Source of the DNA: Desulfatitalea tepidiphila
GTDB lineage: Bacteria; Desulfobacterota; Desulfobacteria; Desulfobacterales; Desulfosarcinaceae
NCBI RefSeq assembly: GCF_001293685.1
Contig: NZ_BCAG01000007.1
Span: 1-64,000, forward strand
Direction: 5' to 3'
Length of the DNA: 64,000 bases
Of this stretch, positions 35,571 through 43,764 are shown piece after piece. A program made the position numbers and the translations under genes. The notes under the pieces are model-generated. The model was not told the DNA's origin. It was given only the letters and a program-made list of their open reading frames with translations, and did not search any database. Each line of letters begins with the position of its first letter. The stretch's first letter is position 1.

Positions 35571-36701
35571 ATGGCGGAAATCGCGTTTCGCGGCGTGAAC
35601 AAAATCTACCCCAACGGCTTCCAGGCCGTTCACCGGCTCGACCTGTCCATCGCGGACGGCGAGTTTCTGGTCATGGTCGGCCCGTCGGGCTGCGGCAAGT
35701 CCACCACCCTGCGCATGCTCGCCGGCCTGGAGACGATCAGCAGCGGCGATCTGCTCATCTCCGGCCAACGGGTCAACGATCTGCACCCGCGGGCGCGCAA
35801 CATCGCCATGGTCTTCCAGAGCTACGCCCTCTACCCGCACAAGACCGTGCAGGGCAACATCGAGTTTCCCCTGCGCATGGCCAGACGGCCGGCCGCCGAG
35901 GTGAAGGCACGCGCCCTGGAGGTGGCCCGCATGCTCGAACTCGAGCCCCTGCTGCAGCGCAAGCCGGGCCTCCTTTCGGGCGGGCAGCGGCAGCGGGTGG
36001 CCATGGCGCGCGCCCTGGTGCGCGACCCGGTGGCCTTCCTCATGGACGAACCGCTCTCCAACCTGGACGCCAAGCTGCGCGTGCAGATGCGCGCCGAGAT
36101 CGCCGCGCTGCAGCGGCGCACCGGCACCACCACGGTCTATGTCACCCATGACCAGGTCGAGGCCATGACCATGGGCGACCGCGTGGCGGTCTTCAAGGAC
36201 GGCCTGCTGCAGCAAGTCGATACGCCCCAGAAGCTCTTCGAGCGGCCGGTCAACACCTTCGTGGCCGGCTTCATCGGCTCGCCGAGCATGAACCTGATCG
36301 CGGCCCGCAGGGAACCGGCCGGCGGCGGACCGGTCCTTATCGTGGCCGGCGAGCGCATCGTCCTGGGCAAAGGAACGGAAACACGATTCGACCTGACCGC
36401 CGCCGACGCCGAACGGGTGGCTTACCTCGGCCTGCGGCCCGAAGACATGGTCGATCCGCAATTGGTAGAAGAAGATCGGCGCCTGCACGGCCGGGTCGCG
36501 CTCACCGAACTGCTCGGCCGGGAACAGATGGTCTACCTCGATCTGCGCGACGGCACGCGGCTGGTGGCCCGCCTGCACGCCGACCGGCGCCTCAAGGCCG
36601 GCGACGAGATCGCCGTGGGCATCGACCCGGCCCGGCTCTACCTGTTCCAGGCCGACGGGCGCGCGCTGCCCTATCGTCAGGGATCAGGCCAGCCATCATG
36701 A
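35571..36701 (+). CDS. Sugar ABC transporter ATP-binding protein, MalK/UgpC/MsmX type
   Basis: A 376-residue ATPase. Walker A GPSGCGKST, Q-loop VFQSYALYPH, signature LSGGQRQRVAMARAL, Walker B FLMDEPLSNLDAKLR and H-loop YVTHDQVEAMTMGDR are intact. A C-terminal TOBE/regulatory domain (YLGLRPEDMVDP) is present. It powers the importer encoded just upstream. The last 4 bases overlap the ABC-D gene start. Confidence 0.93.
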   Translation: MAEIAFRGVNKIYPNGFQAVHRLDLSIADGEFLVMVGPSGCGKSTTLRMLAGLETISSGDLLISGQRVNDLHPRARNIAMVFQSYALYPHKTVQGNIEFPLRMARRPAAEVKARALEVARMLELEPLLQRKPGLLSGGQRQRVAMARALVRDPVAFLMDEPLSNLDAKLRVQMRAEIAALQRRTGTTTVYVTHDQVEAMTMGDRVAVFKDGLLQQVDTPQKLFERPVNTFVAGFIGSPSMNLIAARREPAGGGPVLIVAGERIVLGKGTETRFDLTAADAERVAYLGLRPEDMVDPQLVEEDRRLHGRVALTELLGREQMVYLDLRDGTRLVARLHADRRLKAGDEIAVGIDPARLYLFQADGRALPYRQGSGQPS

Positions 36702-38491
36702 CGCCATCCACGAGCCCATCGACACCCCAGCCGGCACCGGCCGTCTCGCCCGGCACCGTTCCCGTAAAGCACCGTCATTTTCTCCGCCAGGTGTTCCGCC
36801 TGGCCGGACCCTATTGGAAATGCGAGCGGCGCGCGAAAATCCGCGCCGCGACCCTGTCGCTCTTCCTGCTGACCGTGGCCCAGGTCGGGCTCACCGTGTG
36901 GGGCAACTACTGGAATCGGGCGCTCTTCGACGCCCTGGAGCAGCGCTCGGTGCGCGGCGTGCTGATCCAGGTGGCGGTTTTCGCGCTGATCTTCGCCATC
37001 TCCATCGTGGTCACCGGCGCGCACCTGCTGGTCAAGCGCTGGCTCCAGCTCGACTGGCGGGCCTGGCTGACCGACCAGCTCATGGGACGCTGGATGGAGG
37101 ATGGTCGCCACTACCGCCTGCTGTTCACGGCCGGCGAGCACGACAACCCCGATCAGCGCATCGCCGAAGACATCCGCATCGCCACCGAAAGCGCCATCGC
37201 GCTCGGCCACACGCTCGTTTTCTCGCTGTTGATCCTGGGCCTGTTCGCCGACATCCTCTGGTCGGTGTCGGGATCCATGGCCGTGCCGGGCACCACCGTC
37301 AAGGTGCCGGGTTACATGGTGCCCCTGGCCTTCGTCTACGCGGCGCTCGGCAGCGGCCTGGGCTGGATCCTCAGCCGGCCCCTGGTGCGGTCCACCAACG
37401 CGCTGCAGACGGCCGAAGCCACCTTCCGCTTCGGCCTGTCACGGGCCAGGGAGAACACGGAGGCTATCGCGCTGATGCGCGGCGAGCCCATGGAGCGGAT
37501 CGGCTCGACAGCGCGCTTTGGCCAGGTGGTGCGCGAATGGAACCGGCAGTCGTTCGCCTACCTGGGGTTGGTGTCGTTCGGAACGGCCTACGGGGCGCTG
37601 CTGCCGGTCTTCCCGATCCTGATCGCCGCCCCGCAGTACATCGCCGGCGCCATGACCCTCGGTGTGCTGATGCAGGCCGCCCAGGCGTTTCAGCGCCTGA
37701 CCGGCGCGCTCTCCTGGCCGGTGGACAATATCGGCGAAATCGCCCGCTGCCGCGCCTCGGCCGAGCGCGTGCTGTCCCTCGACGAAGCCATCCGGCGCCT
37801 GGATGCCGGCGACATAGCGCCGGACGCAGCGCGCATCGTCATCGAACGATCGGACCGCCCGATGCTGACCATCCAGGATCTTTCCATCGCCGATCCCTCG
37901 GGAGAGATCCTGCTCGATCGCTTCAACACCGAAATTCGCCGCGGCGAACGGGTACTGATCACCGGCCATCCGGTGGTGACGGGGAGCCTGTTCAAGGCGA
38001 TCGGCGGGCTCTGGCCCCTGGGCGGTGGCAGAGTGGCCCTGCCGGGCGACGGCGGCCTGCTGTTCGTTCCCCAGCATCCGTTCCTGCCCGAAGAGACCCT
38101 GCGGGCGGTGCTTTGCTACCCGTGTCCTCCGGAAGACTTCACCGACGCCGACATCAGCCATGCCATGGCGCAGGCCGGCATCGCCTGGCTCCTCCCGCGC
38201 CTCGACGACCGGGACGACTGGGAACAGGTCCTGTCCCGCCGCGCCCGGCAGCGGGTCGGCTTCGCCCGCGTTCTGCTCCAGCGGCCGGCCTGGATCTTCA
38301 TGGAAGAGGCGACCGACGCCTTCGACCCCAAGGGCCAGCGGCTGATCCTCGAAATGCTGCGGCGCGAACTGCCCGACGCCACCCTGGTGACCATCACCTT
38401 CCGTTCCCATCCAGACCTGGAAGCGCTCCACGACCGAACCATCGTGCTGGACCGGGGGCGCAAGCTGGACGGAAAGGGGGACGGACATTAA
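36698..38491 (+). CDS. ABC-D/SbmA-like transporter with degenerate ATP-binding domain; 3' end altered by RAYT insertion
   Basis: A 597-residue fused permease-ATPase of the SbmA/BacA/ABC-D class. The membrane half (about residues 40-340) has WNRALFDALEQR and LVKRWLQLDWRAWLTDQLMG, typical of YddA-like transporters. The nucleotide-binding half is decayed. Walker A is GHPVVTGS with no Gly-Lys-Ser/Thr, the signature is LSRRARQR instead of LSGGE, and Walker B is FMEEATDAFD. ATP hydrolysis is therefore unlikely. The final residues LDGKGDGH are encoded by the RAYT element end. The native tail (PAPGLGEL) survives in the duplicated piece at 40404-40680. Confidence 0.8.
   Translation: MTPSTSPSTPQPAPAVSPGTVPVKHRHFLRQVFRLAGPYWKCERRAKIRAATLSLFLLTVAQVGLTVWGNYWNRALFDALEQRSVRGVLIQVAVFALIFAISIVVTGAHLLVKRWLQLDWRAWLTDQLMGRWMEDGRHYRLLFTAGEHDNPDQRIAEDIRIATESAIALGHTLVFSLLILGLFADILWSVSGSMAVPGTTVKVPGYMVPLAFVYAALGSGLGWILSRPLVRSTNALQTAEATFRFGLSRARENTEAIALMRGEPMERIGSTARFGQVVREWNRQSFAYLGLVSFGTAYGALLPVFPILIAAPQYIAGAMTLGVLMQAAQAFQRLTGALSWPVDNIGEIARCRASAERVLSLDEAIRRLDAGDIAPDAARIVIERSDRPMLTIQDLSIADPSGEILLDRFNTEIRRGERVLITGHPVVTGSLFKAIGGLWPLGGGRVALPGDGGLLFVPQHPFLPEETLRAVLCYPCPPEDFTDADISHAMAQAGIAWLLPRLDDRDDWEQVLSRRARQRVGFARVLLQRPAWIFMEEATDAFDPKGQRLILEMLRRELPDATLVTITFRSHPDLEALHDRTIVLDRGRKLDGKGDGH
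38215..38465 (+). repeat. 251-bp direct repeat, left copy (3' part of ABC-D gene)
   Basis: This segment is repeated at 40404-40654 with the same length and about four substitutions by eye, or 98% identity. The two copies flank the RAYT element, the Cache gene and the deletion derivative. Confidence 0.9.
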
Positions 38492-39573
38492 TTTATGAAT
38501 CAGTTTACTAATCCTGCCGCATCACATAACCATTCTTCTCCACCAATTCTCTTCCACGACGAACCGCATGGCTGATTGCCGATTGGGTCAGTTTGAATAT
38601 ATCCGATAGCCGGTTCTGTGTGATGCCAAGTTGATCAGTGGCCCAGTAGCAAAGTATGCTCCTGGCATTTGTCCTAGCTCTATCCCTTTGGGCGTCCAGC
38701 ATCTGTTGGGGCGTTATTTGCGTTATCTGAGATACGCGCCTTAAAAGCTTTTCAAAATCGTAACCTTCAGCAGCAAGTCGAAATCTGTTTTCCATCCGTT
38801 CCTGGGCTTGTGCCAGCACCTCGTTGACAAAGTCGCCATCTCCCAGGATGCGCTCATCCCCCTTTTGATAATCACCGGCACGCCGGTTGACCTTTAATCC
38901 AGCCCACCCGCCTTGGCTTCGCAGCAACCCACCCCCGGTCAGATCAGGGCGCTTGCCCATGCCGATCCCTTTGCGAACAAACTCACGATACCTTCCTTTG
39001 GCATCGGCTGCATTTGAACCAAACAGGCCCAAAACATATTGCGTATCGTGCCAGTCGTTCTCTTGAAGACCTAAAATTGCGCCATGCCCGCAGTGAGGAT
39101 ATCTGGCCAGCGACGGATAATCGGCAACAATTTGAGCCCGCAAGGGGTTTAAATGAATATAGCGTACCAACTCCAGCAGATAGGGGCCTTGCTGGCACAA
39201 AATGGATTTAAACCGGTTCTGGAATAAATGCCCGACCCTGCGGTGACGCCGGTTGTAATGGACCGCGTAATAGGTGAGCAGTCTTTTCATCAGATCTGAA
39301 ATCGATACATTGCCGGTTCTGAGCAGCAGGTGAAAATGATTGGTCATCAATGCCCAGGCAAAACAGCGGGTATGCGACTCTATGATTAAAGTACCCAATC
39401 GCTCCGTAAAAAGCGTGTAGTCGCCATCTTCAGAAAAAATCCTCTGCCGGTTGATACCGCGGCAAATGATGTGGTGCAATGCCCCCGGGGCGTCTATGCG
39501 GGCTTGGCGTGGCATGAATGATCCGTAACAAGAACCGGCCAACATTTCAATTCATATTTTAATGTACGTCCCC
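38477..39573 (-). mobile_element. RAYT-bearing mobile element with GGGGACG ends
   Basis: About 1,097 bases. The left end reads GGGGACGGACATTAATTTA and the right end TTTTAATGTACGTCCCC, an imperfect inverted repeat. The only gene inside is the Y1 transposase at 38508-39515. The element is inserted in the 3' end of the ABC-D gene. Confidence 0.85.
38508..39515 (-). CDS. REP-associated tyrosine transposase (RAYT, Y1/HUH type)
   Basis: A 335-residue single-strand transposase. The start MPRQARIDAPGALHHII is the RAYT N-terminal signature, the HUH metal-binding motif is HFHLLL, and the nucleophile Tyr is probably in LLELVRYIHLNPLRA. The C-terminal half carries a DnaA-like helix-turn-helix (DQLGITQNRLSDIFKLTQ). 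RAYTs move or spread short palindromic elements. The 220-base derivative at 40143 shows that the element's ends are recognised. The frame is open to 39545, but MPRQ is the family start. Confidence 0.9.
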   Translation of the reverse strand: MPRQARIDAPGALHHIICRGINRQRIFSEDGDYTLFTERLGTLIIESHTRCFAWALMTNHFHLLLRTGNVSISDLMKRLLTYYAVHYNRRHRRVGHLFQNRFKSILCQQGPYLLELVRYIHLNPLRAQIVADYPSLARYPHCGHGAILGLQENDWHDTQYVLGLFGSNAADAKGRYREFVRKGIGMGKRPDLTGGGLLRSQGGWAGLKVNRRAGDYQKGDERILGDGDFVNEVLAQAQERMENRFRLAAEGYDFEKLLRRVSQITQITPQQMLDAQRDRARTNARSILCYWATDQLGITQNRLSDIFKLTQSAISHAVRRGRELVEKNGYVMRQD

Positions 39574-39637
39574 TATATCTGCCCATGTGATGGGTCGGTC
39601 TTGAAATTGAATCTCAATTTTTACAAAGGAGTCCGCA

Positions 39638-40126
39638 ATGAAACATATTGTCGCAATCTTCATCCTGATTTCTGTTTTCGGTATGAGCACCATGGCACTG
39701 GCAGAGGACAAGGCTACCGCAAAAGATGTTTACGATCTCGTTATCAAAGCCTATGAAGTGGTAAACGTATTGAAAGAGGAATCGCTCGTTGCTTTCAACG
39801 ACCCTAAGGGAGAGTTTATCTACAAGGATACCTACGTGTATGTGATGCAGTGCCCGGAATACGTGGTGGCCCATCCCTATGCACTGGACAAACTCAAGGG
39901 CAAGGACCTGACAAAGATATATCCTTTTCAAAACACCCTGTGTGAGGGCGGGAAAAGCACTCAAGGGACCTGGGTTGAATATGCATGGCCTAAACCGGGA
40001 AGCCAGGAGCCTTCGCGCAAAATCTCGTTTGTCATAAGCGTTAAAGATACCCCTTACACGATCGCGGCCGGTATTTACAATGACGATGTCAGCATTGAAG
40101 AGCTCAATCGGCAACACAAAAACTAG
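39638..40126 (+). CDS. Exported single-Cache (sCache_2) domain protein
   Basis: A 162-residue protein. Signal peptide of about 22 residues (ends ALA). The rest is one Cache domain: FNDPKGEFIYKDTYVYVMQC, HPYALDKLKGKDL, GTWVEYAWPKPGS and YTIAAGIYNDDV are the conserved blocks. Free-standing periplasmic Cache proteins bind small ligands and may hand them to sensors. AAAGGAG precedes the ATG. Its base composition is AT-richer than the glucan locus. It lies between two RAYT-type elements, so it looks like captured cargo. Confidence 0.8.
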   Translation: MKHIVAIFILISVFGMSTMALAEDKATAKDVYDLVIKAYEVVNVLKEESLVAFNDPKGEFIYKDTYVYVMQCPEYVVAHPYALDKLKGKDLTKIYPFQNTLCEGGKSTQGTWVEYAWPKPGSQEPSRKISFVISVKDTPYTIAAGIYNDDVSIEELNRQHKN

Positions 40127-40142
40127 TCTATTTCAGGAAATA

Positions 40143-40362
40143 GGGGACGTATATTAATTTATGAATCAACTTAACCTTAATGCTGGAGCATCACATAACC
40201 ATTCTTTTCTGCCAATTCTCTTTCACGACGAACCGCTGATTGTTAAACAGGCAAATGACATGGTGCAATGCCCCCGGGACGTCTATTCGGGCTTGGCGTG
40301 GCATGAATGATTCGTAACTAAAACTGGCCAACATTTCAATTCATATTTTAATGTACGTCCCC
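40143..40362 (-). mobile_element. Non-autonomous deletion derivative of the RAYT element
   Basis: A 220-base element whose ends match those of 38477-39573: GGGGACGTATATTAATTTA on the left and TTTTAATGTACGTCCCC on the right. Near both ends it retains flanking sequence, such as CATCACATAACCATTCTT and ATGCCCCCGGGACGTCTA. The transposase core is deleted. A second partial right end follows at about 40371-40390. Confidence 0.85.
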
Positions 40363-40403
40363 TATTTCCCTATTTTAATGTACGTCCCCTATTTCCCTAT
40401 TTC

Positions 40404-40680
40404 CGACTGGGAACAGGTCCTGTCCCGCCGCGCCCGGCAGCGGGTCGGCTTCGCCCGCGTCCTGCTCCAGCGGCCGGCCTGGATCTTCACGGAAGAGACG
40501 ACCGACGCCTTCGACCCCAAGGGCCAGCGGCTGATCCTCGAAATGCTGCGGCGCGAACTGCCCGACGCCACCCTGGTGACCATCACCTTCCGTCCCCATC
40601 CAGACCTGGAAGCGCTCCACGACCGAACCATCGTGCTGGACCGGGGGCGCAAGCCTGCGCCGGGCCTGGGAGAACTATAG
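40404..40680 (+). pseudogene. Orphan 3' fragment of the ABC-D gene (right copy of 251-bp repeat)
   Basis: It carries the last 92 codons of the ABC-D gene, about 83 of them shared with the left copy, starting at DWEQVLSRRARQR. It differs by Met to Thr and Ala to Thr (FTEETTDAFD), one Ser to Pro change and a silent change. It ends in PAPGLGEL and a stop, probably the gene's original C-terminus. An open frame runs into it from the repeat, but there is no ribosome site, so it is taken as a remnant. Confidence 0.85.
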
Positions 40681-41136
40681 GGACGGCCGTGAAATTTTGA
40701 AATTCAAACTATCTCTCAATACGGGGGCCGCCTGTCGGATTATATTGTTATCTCCTCTTTCGGTCATGTGATAAACAGAAGGTGTCTGGATAGGCCGGAG
40801 CTGTCAACCTATGATCTGGTCACTATGAAAAAATTGCGTTAGTTGTTCTTTAGTCACAGGATATGCGGAAAGAGTAGGATGAGAGTGTTTTGGTGTAGAT
40901 AAAATTATAATCGATTTACTCAATAGCCCGATGTTGACACCCTTCACAGATTTGCATATTCAGAAACATCGCATCAAGCCGATTAGACTGCGATGGTCGA
41001 TAAGGTTTTCTCTCGCGGAATGACCCAAATGACCGACTGCTTGTGCAGTGTTTCCTTGGACGATGAAAACACAGGTATAACAAGCAACTAAAGCGCCACG
41101 ACGTTAAGCGTCGAGCCTGACTCGGAAATAAGAGCC
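40681..41136. other. AT-richer intergenic region upstream of the sulfotransferase gene
   Basis: No gene is seen in these 456 bases. They hold the candidate promoter at 40934-40962 and a small palindrome CGACG-TTAAG-CGTCG near 41100. The sequence GGGACGGCC at 40680 resembles another element end. Composition is clearly lower in GC than in the glucan locus. Confidence 0.5.
40934..40962 (+). promoter_or_regulatory. Sigma-70-like promoter upstream of the sulfotransferase gene
   Basis: TTGACA (40934-40939), a 17-base spacer and TATTCA (40957-40962). The -35 and adjoining CCCTTCACAGA match the site at 31096, so the two may share an origin or a factor. The start codon is about 175 bases downstream. 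Confidence 0.45.
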
Positions 41137-41898
41137 ATGAGGGTGTTAGCCAACCTGTTCCATTTCATACGAAGTACACAAATTTATGTCGTTTCCTACC
41201 CGAAAACCGGGCGCACATGGTTGCGGACCATGATCGGGAAATATCTGATTGAACACTACGGCCTGCCTGAGACAGAAATGATGAAAACAGATCGTTTAAC
41301 GCTTGGGGCCGGTCTTTCGAAAACTAAATTCACGCATGATGGAGCTGCGCTATCGCGGCGGATTCCATACACAGAGCTGAATCCGTCCAAAGCTTCGTAT
41401 CGTGAAAAGAAGGTTCTGCTCCTGACTCGAAACGTCAAGGATACGGTCGTCTCTGCTTATTTCCAAGCCACGAGACGAAGAGGGCTCTTCGACGGTCCTA
41501 TCACTACCTTTGTCCGGGATGAGTCTTTTGGTGTCCGGAAAATTTTGACATTCTATAAACAATGGTATGAAAATCGAGAAGTACCAGATGATTTAATCCT
41601 ATTGAAGTATGAAGACATCCATCAAAATCCTGCCAGAGCACTTGAAACATCTCTCAACTTTATTGGATTGCAGGATGTTCGAATGGACCTGGTTCGATCT
41701 ACTGTGGAATACAGCTCTTTTGAGAATCTCAGGAAACTGGAAAGGCAGCGTATAAAGAATTCTGGCCAATTGGATGATCCCGAAGCCTATAAGGCGCGCC
41801 AAGGAAAGGTCGGCAATTTCAACCAATATCTCGACGACGATGACATCGCTTTTATCGACGAATCAATCTCTACTTGGGGTTGTGAATTCATATATTGA
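41137..41898 (+). CDS. PAPS-dependent sulfotransferase domain protein
   Basis: A 253-residue cytosolic-type sulfotransferase. The 5'-phosphosulfate loop is SYPKTGRTWLRTMIG, the 3'-phosphate motif RNVKDTVVSAYFQ, and the C-terminal RQGKVGNFNQYL matches the RKGxxGDW dimer and PAPS motif. It would transfer sulfate from PAPS to a hydroxyl on a glycan, lipid or small molecule. Base composition is markedly AT-richer than most of the window, which together with the neighbouring mobile elements suggests recent transfer. Confidence 0.88.
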   Translation: MRVLANLFHFIRSTQIYVVSYPKTGRTWLRTMIGKYLIEHYGLPETEMMKTDRLTLGAGLSKTKFTHDGAALSRRIPYTELNPSKASYREKKVLLLTRNVKDTVVSAYFQATRRRGLFDGPITTFVRDESFGVRKILTFYKQWYENREVPDDLILLKYEDIHQNPARALETSLNFIGLQDVRMDLVRSTVEYSSFENLRKLERQRIKNSGQLDDPEAYKARQGKVGNFNQYLDDDDIAFIDESISTWGCEFIY

Positions 41899-42006
41899 CC
41901 CAGATCAACAATTCGCTATCCTTTTTTCTGCAACATTCACAGGGGAAATTGCGAGGCTCAAGTGCTCGGCCACCATGTTGGTGGGAGTCTTCGGTCAAAT
42001 TAAGAA

Positions 42007-42825
42007 TTATCTCCTCTTGATGCCGACGTGGGCCACGGCGATGCCGTTGGTGAAGGATTGCCAGGTCATCTTCTCGAAGCCGATGCCGGTCAGCATCTCC
42101 GCCAGCTCTTCGGGCAGGGGAAACATGCGGATGGTTTCGGGCAGGCAGGCGTAGGATTCGGCCGAGCCGGCGATCAACTCGCCGAGCAGGGGCATGATGT
42201 TGAACGAGTAGAAGTCGTAGAGCGTGCGGAAGAGCGGGCTGGTTGGCTGGGAGAACTCCAGGCAGAGGATGCGGCCGCCGGGTTTGAGCACGCGGTGCAT
42301 TTCGGTAAAACCGCGCTTGAGGTGGGTCAGGTTGCGGATGCCGAAACCGACCATTGCGGCGTCGAAGGTTGCGTCCGGGAAGCAGATCTGCTCGGCGTCG
42401 CCCTGCACGTAGGCGATGTGGGCCAATTGGGGATCGGGATCGATCTTGGGGCGGCCGGCGGCGATCATCTGCCAGTTGATGTCGTAGATGACCACCCGGC
42501 CGTCGGGTCCGGTGCGGCGGGCGGCCAGGATGGCCAGGTCGCCGGTACCGCCGCAGACATCGAGGATCTTTTCTCCCGGGCGCGGCGCCAGCATGCGGAT
42601 GGCGGCGCGCTTCCAGACATGCTGGATGCCGAAGCTGAGCAGGGAGTTCATGAAGTCGTATTTGGGCGCCACCCGGTTGAAGTGGCGCATTACGGCCCGC
42701 ACTTTTTCGTTCTCCTGGAACGTGCGGATGCCGAAGCGGGCCCGGCCCGTCTCTGAAACGTGTTCGTCGAGCTGTTCGCGGCGCCGCTCGGCGTCGAACC
42801 ATTTGGGATTCTGCCACAAGGCCAT
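42007..42825 (-). CDS. ubiE: UbiE/MenG-type quinone C-methyltransferase
   Basis: A 272-residue methyltransferase. FNRVAPKYDFMNSLLSFGIQ, the SAM motif LDVCGGTGDLAI, and GFGIRNLTHLKRGFTEMHRV followed by LKPGG are the COQ5/UbiE signatures. It methylates the ring of demethylmenaquinone (or the ubiquinone precursor). It carries a longer N-terminus (about 45 residues) than E. coli UbiE. It sits 17 bases downstream of a ubiG-like gene on the same strand. Confidence 0.88.
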   Translation of the reverse strand: MALWQNPKWFDAERRREQLDEHVSETGRARFGIRTFQENEKVRAVMRHFNRVAPKYDFMNSLLSFGIQHVWKRAAIRMLAPRPGEKILDVCGGTGDLAILAARRTGPDGRVVIYDINWQMIAAGRPKIDPDPQLAHIAYVQGDAEQICFPDATFDAAMVGFGIRNLTHLKRGFTEMHRVLKPGGRILCLEFSQPTSPLFRTLYDFYSFNIMPLLGELIAGSAESYACLPETIRMFPLPEELAEMLTGIGFEKMTWQSFTNGIAVAHVGIKRR

Positions 42826-42842
42826 GGATATCGACTCGCTTT

Positions 42843-43553
42843 CTAACCCGGCACGGCCGGAAGTTTAAACTGCATCAGGTAGTTCATCTGCGTGTTGGCG
42901 CACAGGCGCGCGTATCCCACTACCGGAAGATAGCGCAGGCCGGAGACATGGGCCGCCTGCAGCCTGGCGGCCTCTCCCCAGGCTTTCAACTCATCGGGCC
43001 GCACGAACTTTCGATAGCGGTGCGTCCCTTTGCGCACGATGCCCATCAGATACTCGGCCGCCACGATGACCAGCAGGTACGCCAGCGGGGTGCGGTTGAC
43101 CGTGGCGAAGAACACGCTGCCGCCGGGACGCACCAGGCGGGCGCAGGCGCGCACCAGGGAGGCCGGTTCGGGCACGTGTTCGACCAGTTCCATGCAGGTG
43201 ACCAGGTCATAGGCGTTGGGGCGGCGCTGGGCCCAGGCCTCGGCGCTGCCCTTCCGGTACTCGACCCGCACCCCGCTTTCCGCGGCATGGCGCCGGGCCG
43301 TGGCCAGGGCCGCCGGGACCATGTCGATGCCGGTCACCTGGGCGCCCTCGCGTGCCATGGCCTCGGCCAGCAATCCGCCGCCGCAGCCCACGTCGAGAAC
43401 GCTTTTGCCCTTCAATCCGGCGCGTTCGCGCACATAGGCCAGGCGCACCGGATTGATATCGTGCAGGGCCTTGAACTCGCCGCGCCGCTGCCACCACAGA
43501 TCGGCCATGGCTTCGAATTTGGCGACTTCTTCGGGGTCGATGTTGGTCAACAT
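42843..43553 (-). CDS. UbiG-like O-methyltransferase
   Basis: A 236-residue methyltransferase starting MLTNIDPEEVAKFEAMADLW, the UbiG N-terminus, with SVLDVGCGGGLLAEAMAREG and VTCMELVEHVPEPASLV. HRYRKFVRPDEL followed by a C-terminal hydrophobic part is also UbiG-like. UbiG makes two O-methylations in ubiquinone synthesis. In a presumed menaquinone-using organism the substrate is uncertain. The pairing with ubiE suggests quinone-ring chemistry. Confidence 0.8.
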   Translation of the reverse strand: MLTNIDPEEVAKFEAMADLWWQRRGEFKALHDINPVRLAYVRERAGLKGKSVLDVGCGGGLLAEAMAREGAQVTGIDMVPAALATARRHAAESGVRVEYRKGSAEAWAQRRPNAYDLVTCMELVEHVPEPASLVRACARLVRPGGSVFFATVNRTPLAYLLVIVAAEYLMGIVRKGTHRYRKFVRPDELKAWGEAARLQAAHVSGLRYLPVVGYARLCANTQMNYLMQFKLPAVPG

Positions 43554-43655
43554 AGGTTAAAGTTTGAAGTGTTAAGTTTAAAGTGAAGGAGTTCTTTCGA
43601 TTCTAATATTGGAGAAAAATAATTTTTACGATCCGTCCAATAGACAGAATACCTT

Positions 43656-43695
43656 CACTTTCCTACTTTCCAACTTTCATACTTTCTTACTTTTT
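43656..43695. repeat. Tandem 8-bp degenerate repeat (NACTTTNN x5)
   Basis: Five consecutive units read CACTTTCC, TACTTTCC, AACTTTCA, TACTTTCT and TACTTTTT. On the other strand this is AAAGTNNG. Related AAGTTTGAAGTGTTAAG-like sequence is found at 43560-43590, and its complement at 52324-52360. It lies in a 211-base gap between ubiG and the DUF1330 gene. Confidence 0.6.
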
Positions 43696-43764
43696 GAATT
43701 TCCTTCTTGCCTTTTTCCATCCCCTTTTTACTACCATCACCTTCAAGGTGGCGACGCACCCGGC

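Noticed and set aside
34728-36578. Reverse-strand open frame of 616 residues opposite the sugar importer
   Set aside because: Shadow of the permease and ATPase genes, which have complete motifs on the plus strand.
40351-40680. Chimeric ORF beginning in the repeat (MYVPYFPI...) and running into the ABC-D fragment
   Set aside because: The start lies in tandem element-end sequence without a ribosome site; treated as a pseudogene fragment.
43656-43695. Possible CRISPR-like direct repeats
   Set aside because: Units are 8 bases with no spacers; this is a degenerate tandem repeat.
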